From: Clostridium sp.
Lineage (GTDB): Bacteria; Bacillota; Clostridia; Clostridiales; Clostridiaceae
Length of the DNA: 35,600 nucleotides
Assembly (NCBI GenBank): GCA_028692255.1
Contig: JAQUXS010000023.1
Coordinates: 1-35,600 of the forward strand
Direction: 5' to 3'
This document shows positions 34,239 through 35,600 of this stretch, in pieces. Numbering within the stretch: position 1 is the first letter of the stretch; every line of letters begins with the position of its first letter. The notes beneath the pieces are model-generated. The model worked only from the letters and a program-made list of their open reading frames with translations. It ran no database searches and was not told where the DNA came from. A program made the position numbers and the translations under genes.

Positions 34239-34370
34239 TTATTTATTTTCTTTTTTCTTATACTCTGCACTTCTTGAATGATATTTTGCACTATTTAAAT
34301 CTTTTGAATACTTTTTAGGTTCATTTCCAGAATCTGCTCTTCTATGAATTATTTCATCATCATCAGGCAT
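34239..34370 (-). CDS. Small basic hydrophilic protein, 43 residues
   Basis: It starts MPDDDEIIHRRADSGNEPKK and ends in SAEYKKKENK, with no hydrophobic stretch, so it is a small charged cytoplasmic protein, probably disordered. AAAGGAGG lies 9 nt before the ATG, which is strong evidence that it is translated. It follows the 64-residue gene by 15 nt and is likely co-transcribed with it. No family is recognised. Confidence 0.6.
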   Translation of the reverse strand: MPDDDEIIHRRADSGNEPKKYSKDLNSAKYHSRSAEYKKKENK

Positions 34371-34385
34371 TAATAGTTGCCTCCT

Positions 34386-34580
34386 TTAACCAAACATTCT
34401 TCTTTTGTGTTTCCCATTATGCTGAGCCATATCAATTGATCCAAGTACAATATGTGCAAGGCCAAATCCAACCAAACCTACAGAAACCATAGGTGTTACT
34501 TTTTTAAGCACCATTGCTGTTCCTGCTGCAGTTACAACTGTTCCAAGTGCTGTTGGAATTATTCCTTCTTTTACACTCAT
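34386..34580 (-). CDS. Small glycine-rich membrane protein, 64 residues
   Basis: From the ATG at 34580 (AAAGGAGG 7 nt upstream) it reads MSVKEGIIPTALGTVVTAAG and then KKVTPMVSVGLVGFGLAHIV, two short glycine-rich hydrophobic segments, ending in a basic tail HNGKHKRRMFG. The helices are small-residue-rich, as in hairpin membrane peptides. A longer frame upstream is not supported. It is the first of two small genes in a row. No family is recognised. Confidence 0.6.
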   Translation of the reverse strand: MSVKEGIIPTALGTVVTAAGTAMVLKKVTPMVSVGLVGFGLAHIVLGSIDMAQHNGKHKRRMFG

Positions 34581-34655
34581 AATAACGCCTCCTTTTAATA
34601 TTATTCTGCCCAATTTTTTTTAATAATTACTATATTTTTTATTTTAAATAATAAA

Positions 34656-34690
34656 AATAAAGATGCCAGCTTAACGCCAGTATCTTTATT
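34656..34690 (-). terminator. Terminator of the HNH gene
   Basis: AATAAAGAT (34656-34664) and ATCTTTATT (34682-34690) pair, and the minus-strand 3' flank is T-rich. It is next to the stop at 34695. Confidence 0.65.
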
Positions 34691-34694
34691 AAAA

Positions 34695-35138
34695 CTAATA
34701 ATTTTCCATTAGATATTTTTCCATAAAATCACCATCAACTAAATTCCATGATTCATCATAATCATCGTCAAGCATGAATTTGTAGTACAATTTTCCACCC
34801 ATAAGTCTCTTTATAATATCCTCACGCTTGTATCCTTCTTTGTAAAGTTTAAATTTTTTGCAGATTGTTCTAGCCTGTGATGGATTCAGCATTAGGAGTC
34901 TTTCAAGCTCGTCCATAAAATAATATCTTTTGACTAGAATCGTGTATAATTTATTTTGAAACTTTAGCTTATAACTTATATTAATCTTTCTGTTTCTATG
35001 TGGACTTCTTTTCCCCCTATGATGTTCTGAGCAAAGATACACATAATTTAACGGGAAATCTAATCCCCCTTCACATTTAAAAATAATATGATGTTTTTCT
35101 GCTGGTTTTCCACAAACTATACATTTATGATCTTGCAA
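34695..35138 (-). CDS. HNH-type zinc-binding protein
   Basis: The 147-residue protein begins with CIVCGKPAEKHHIIFKCEGG, an HNH-like motif with a CxxC pair and the double histidine, and continues with YVYLCSEHHRGKRSPHRNRK, which supplies the second zinc-cysteine and histidines. The C-terminal half is helical (MDELERLLMLNPSQARTICKKFKLYKEGYK) and may bind nucleic acid. HNH proteins are often nucleases; no partner that would specify a system is nearby. Confidence 0.8.
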   Translation of the reverse strand: MQDHKCIVCGKPAEKHHIIFKCEGGLDFPLNYVYLCSEHHRGKRSPHRNRKINISYKLKFQNKLYTILVKRYYFMDELERLLMLNPSQARTICKKFKLYKEGYKREDIIKRLMGGKLYYKFMLDDDYDESWNLVDGDFMEKYLMENY

Positions 35139-35213
35139 AAATTAACACTTCCCCCTTGTTATTATTTTTATAATTATATTTTACTACTGAATTTTTAACT
35201 TCTCAATGTAATT

Positions 35214-35600
35214 TTAAGTCATCTTATATACAATATTCCTTATAATTGGAGAAACAAAAGGGTCATAGGCAAATCTTAGCGCTATAAACATAATTCCTCC
35301 AATTATTGCTCCTAGTACAGATCCATTTATTCTTATCCACTGAAGATCATCACCAAATTTGCTTTCAATAAATTCATTAAGTTTTTTATCATCAAATTTT
35401 TCAAGTGTTTCAATTACAATAGAACTTATAAAACTTTTATTCTTTTTTATAAATGATATAACTACATATTTTAAAATTCTCTCAATACGTTCAAGAAGAT
35501 CCTCATCTTTTAAAATTTTGTCATAGTATTTTTCTATGTAATTCATTAAAAAGCTGGTTAATTTGTAATCTCCAAATTCATTCTTTTCATATATCTCTTT
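35214..35600 (-). CDS. DUF445 family membrane protein, C-terminal part (runs off right edge)
   Basis: The frame is open to the right edge, so residues N-terminal to the first visible Met (35546) belong to the same protein. The visible 128 residues include ERIERILKYVVISFIKKNKSF, FGDDLQWIRINGSVLGAIIGG and a final helix GGIMFIALRFAYDPF. The DLQWIRINGSVxGxxxG segment is typical of the DUF445 (YheB/YjiN-like) C-terminus. Function is unknown; related proteins act at the spore or cell envelope. Confidence 0.8.
   Translation of the reverse strand, partial: KEIYEKNEFGDYKLTSFLMNYIEKYYDKILKDEDLLERIERILKYVVISFIKKNKSFISSIVIETLEKFDDKKLNEFIESKFGDDLQWIRINGSVLGAIIGGIMFIALRFAYDPFVSPIIRNIVYKMT

Overview
The window is AT-rich DNA typical of a mesophilic, spore-forming Clostridium-type Firmicute. 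Supporting signs are low GC, strong GGAGG ribosome binding sites, several TTG and GTG starts, a high-molecular-weight rubredoxin, a Spo0E-like sporulation phosphatase, a T-box-controlled leu operon and a NifU-like/GGGtGRT gene pair. The species cannot be fixed from sequence alone. Most genes lie on the minus strand. Both edges cut genes: a chemotaxis receptor on the left and a DUF445 protein on the right.

Region 1 (1-4.8 kb) holds a soluble chemotaxis protein, a flavin reductase-rubredoxin fusion, a histidine phosphatase, two GNAT acetyltransferases (one frameshifted), a methyltransferase and a SnoaL-like protein. Region 2 (4.9-9.3 kb) is the most unusual part. It has six tandem paralogues of a small two-helix membrane protein with a near-constant C-terminus, downstream of a broken gene for a large secreted-type protein. 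One paralogue is an in-frame chimera of that protein's N-terminus with the membrane protein. A decayed copy of the 3' end of the neighbouring GGGtGRT gene and a second copy of the large gene's leader are buried in the array. I read it as a toxin-immunity-like locus expanded by tandem duplication and then partly collapsed. Region 3 (9.5-11.3 kb) is the conserved Fe-S scaffold-like/GGGtGRT pair.

Region 4 (11.6-15.5 kb) begins at a tRNA-Leu(CAA) gene and looks like a small decayed accessory island: a membrane/coiled-coil protein, a DUF4236 protein, an XRE regulator with two stops, a frameshifted Uma2 nuclease, a CPCC protein and an unknown protein. Region 5 (15.7-19.6 kb) is an FtsX-type ABC transporter divergent from a TetR regulator, with a clear promoter and operator between them. 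Region 6 (19.7-26.3 kb) holds a YbjQ operon, a metallo-hydrolase, a siroheme/ferredoxin reductase, DUF6143, a DUF6323-DUF6179 pair (the latter with an in-frame TGA), a candidate small RNA and a NodB deacetylase. A small holin-like, type I toxin-style gene follows at 26.5 kb.

Region 7 (26.9-31.7 kb) is the leuA-leuC-leuD-leuB operon with its promoter and T-box leader. Region 8 (31.8-35.6 kb) holds a DMT transporter, a guanylate-kinase-like protein, a Spo0E-like protein, a YdjM-like membrane protein, two small genes, an HNH protein and the partial DUF445 gene. Broken genes are frequent between 1.5 and 25 kb, whereas the leu operon and its surroundings look intact.
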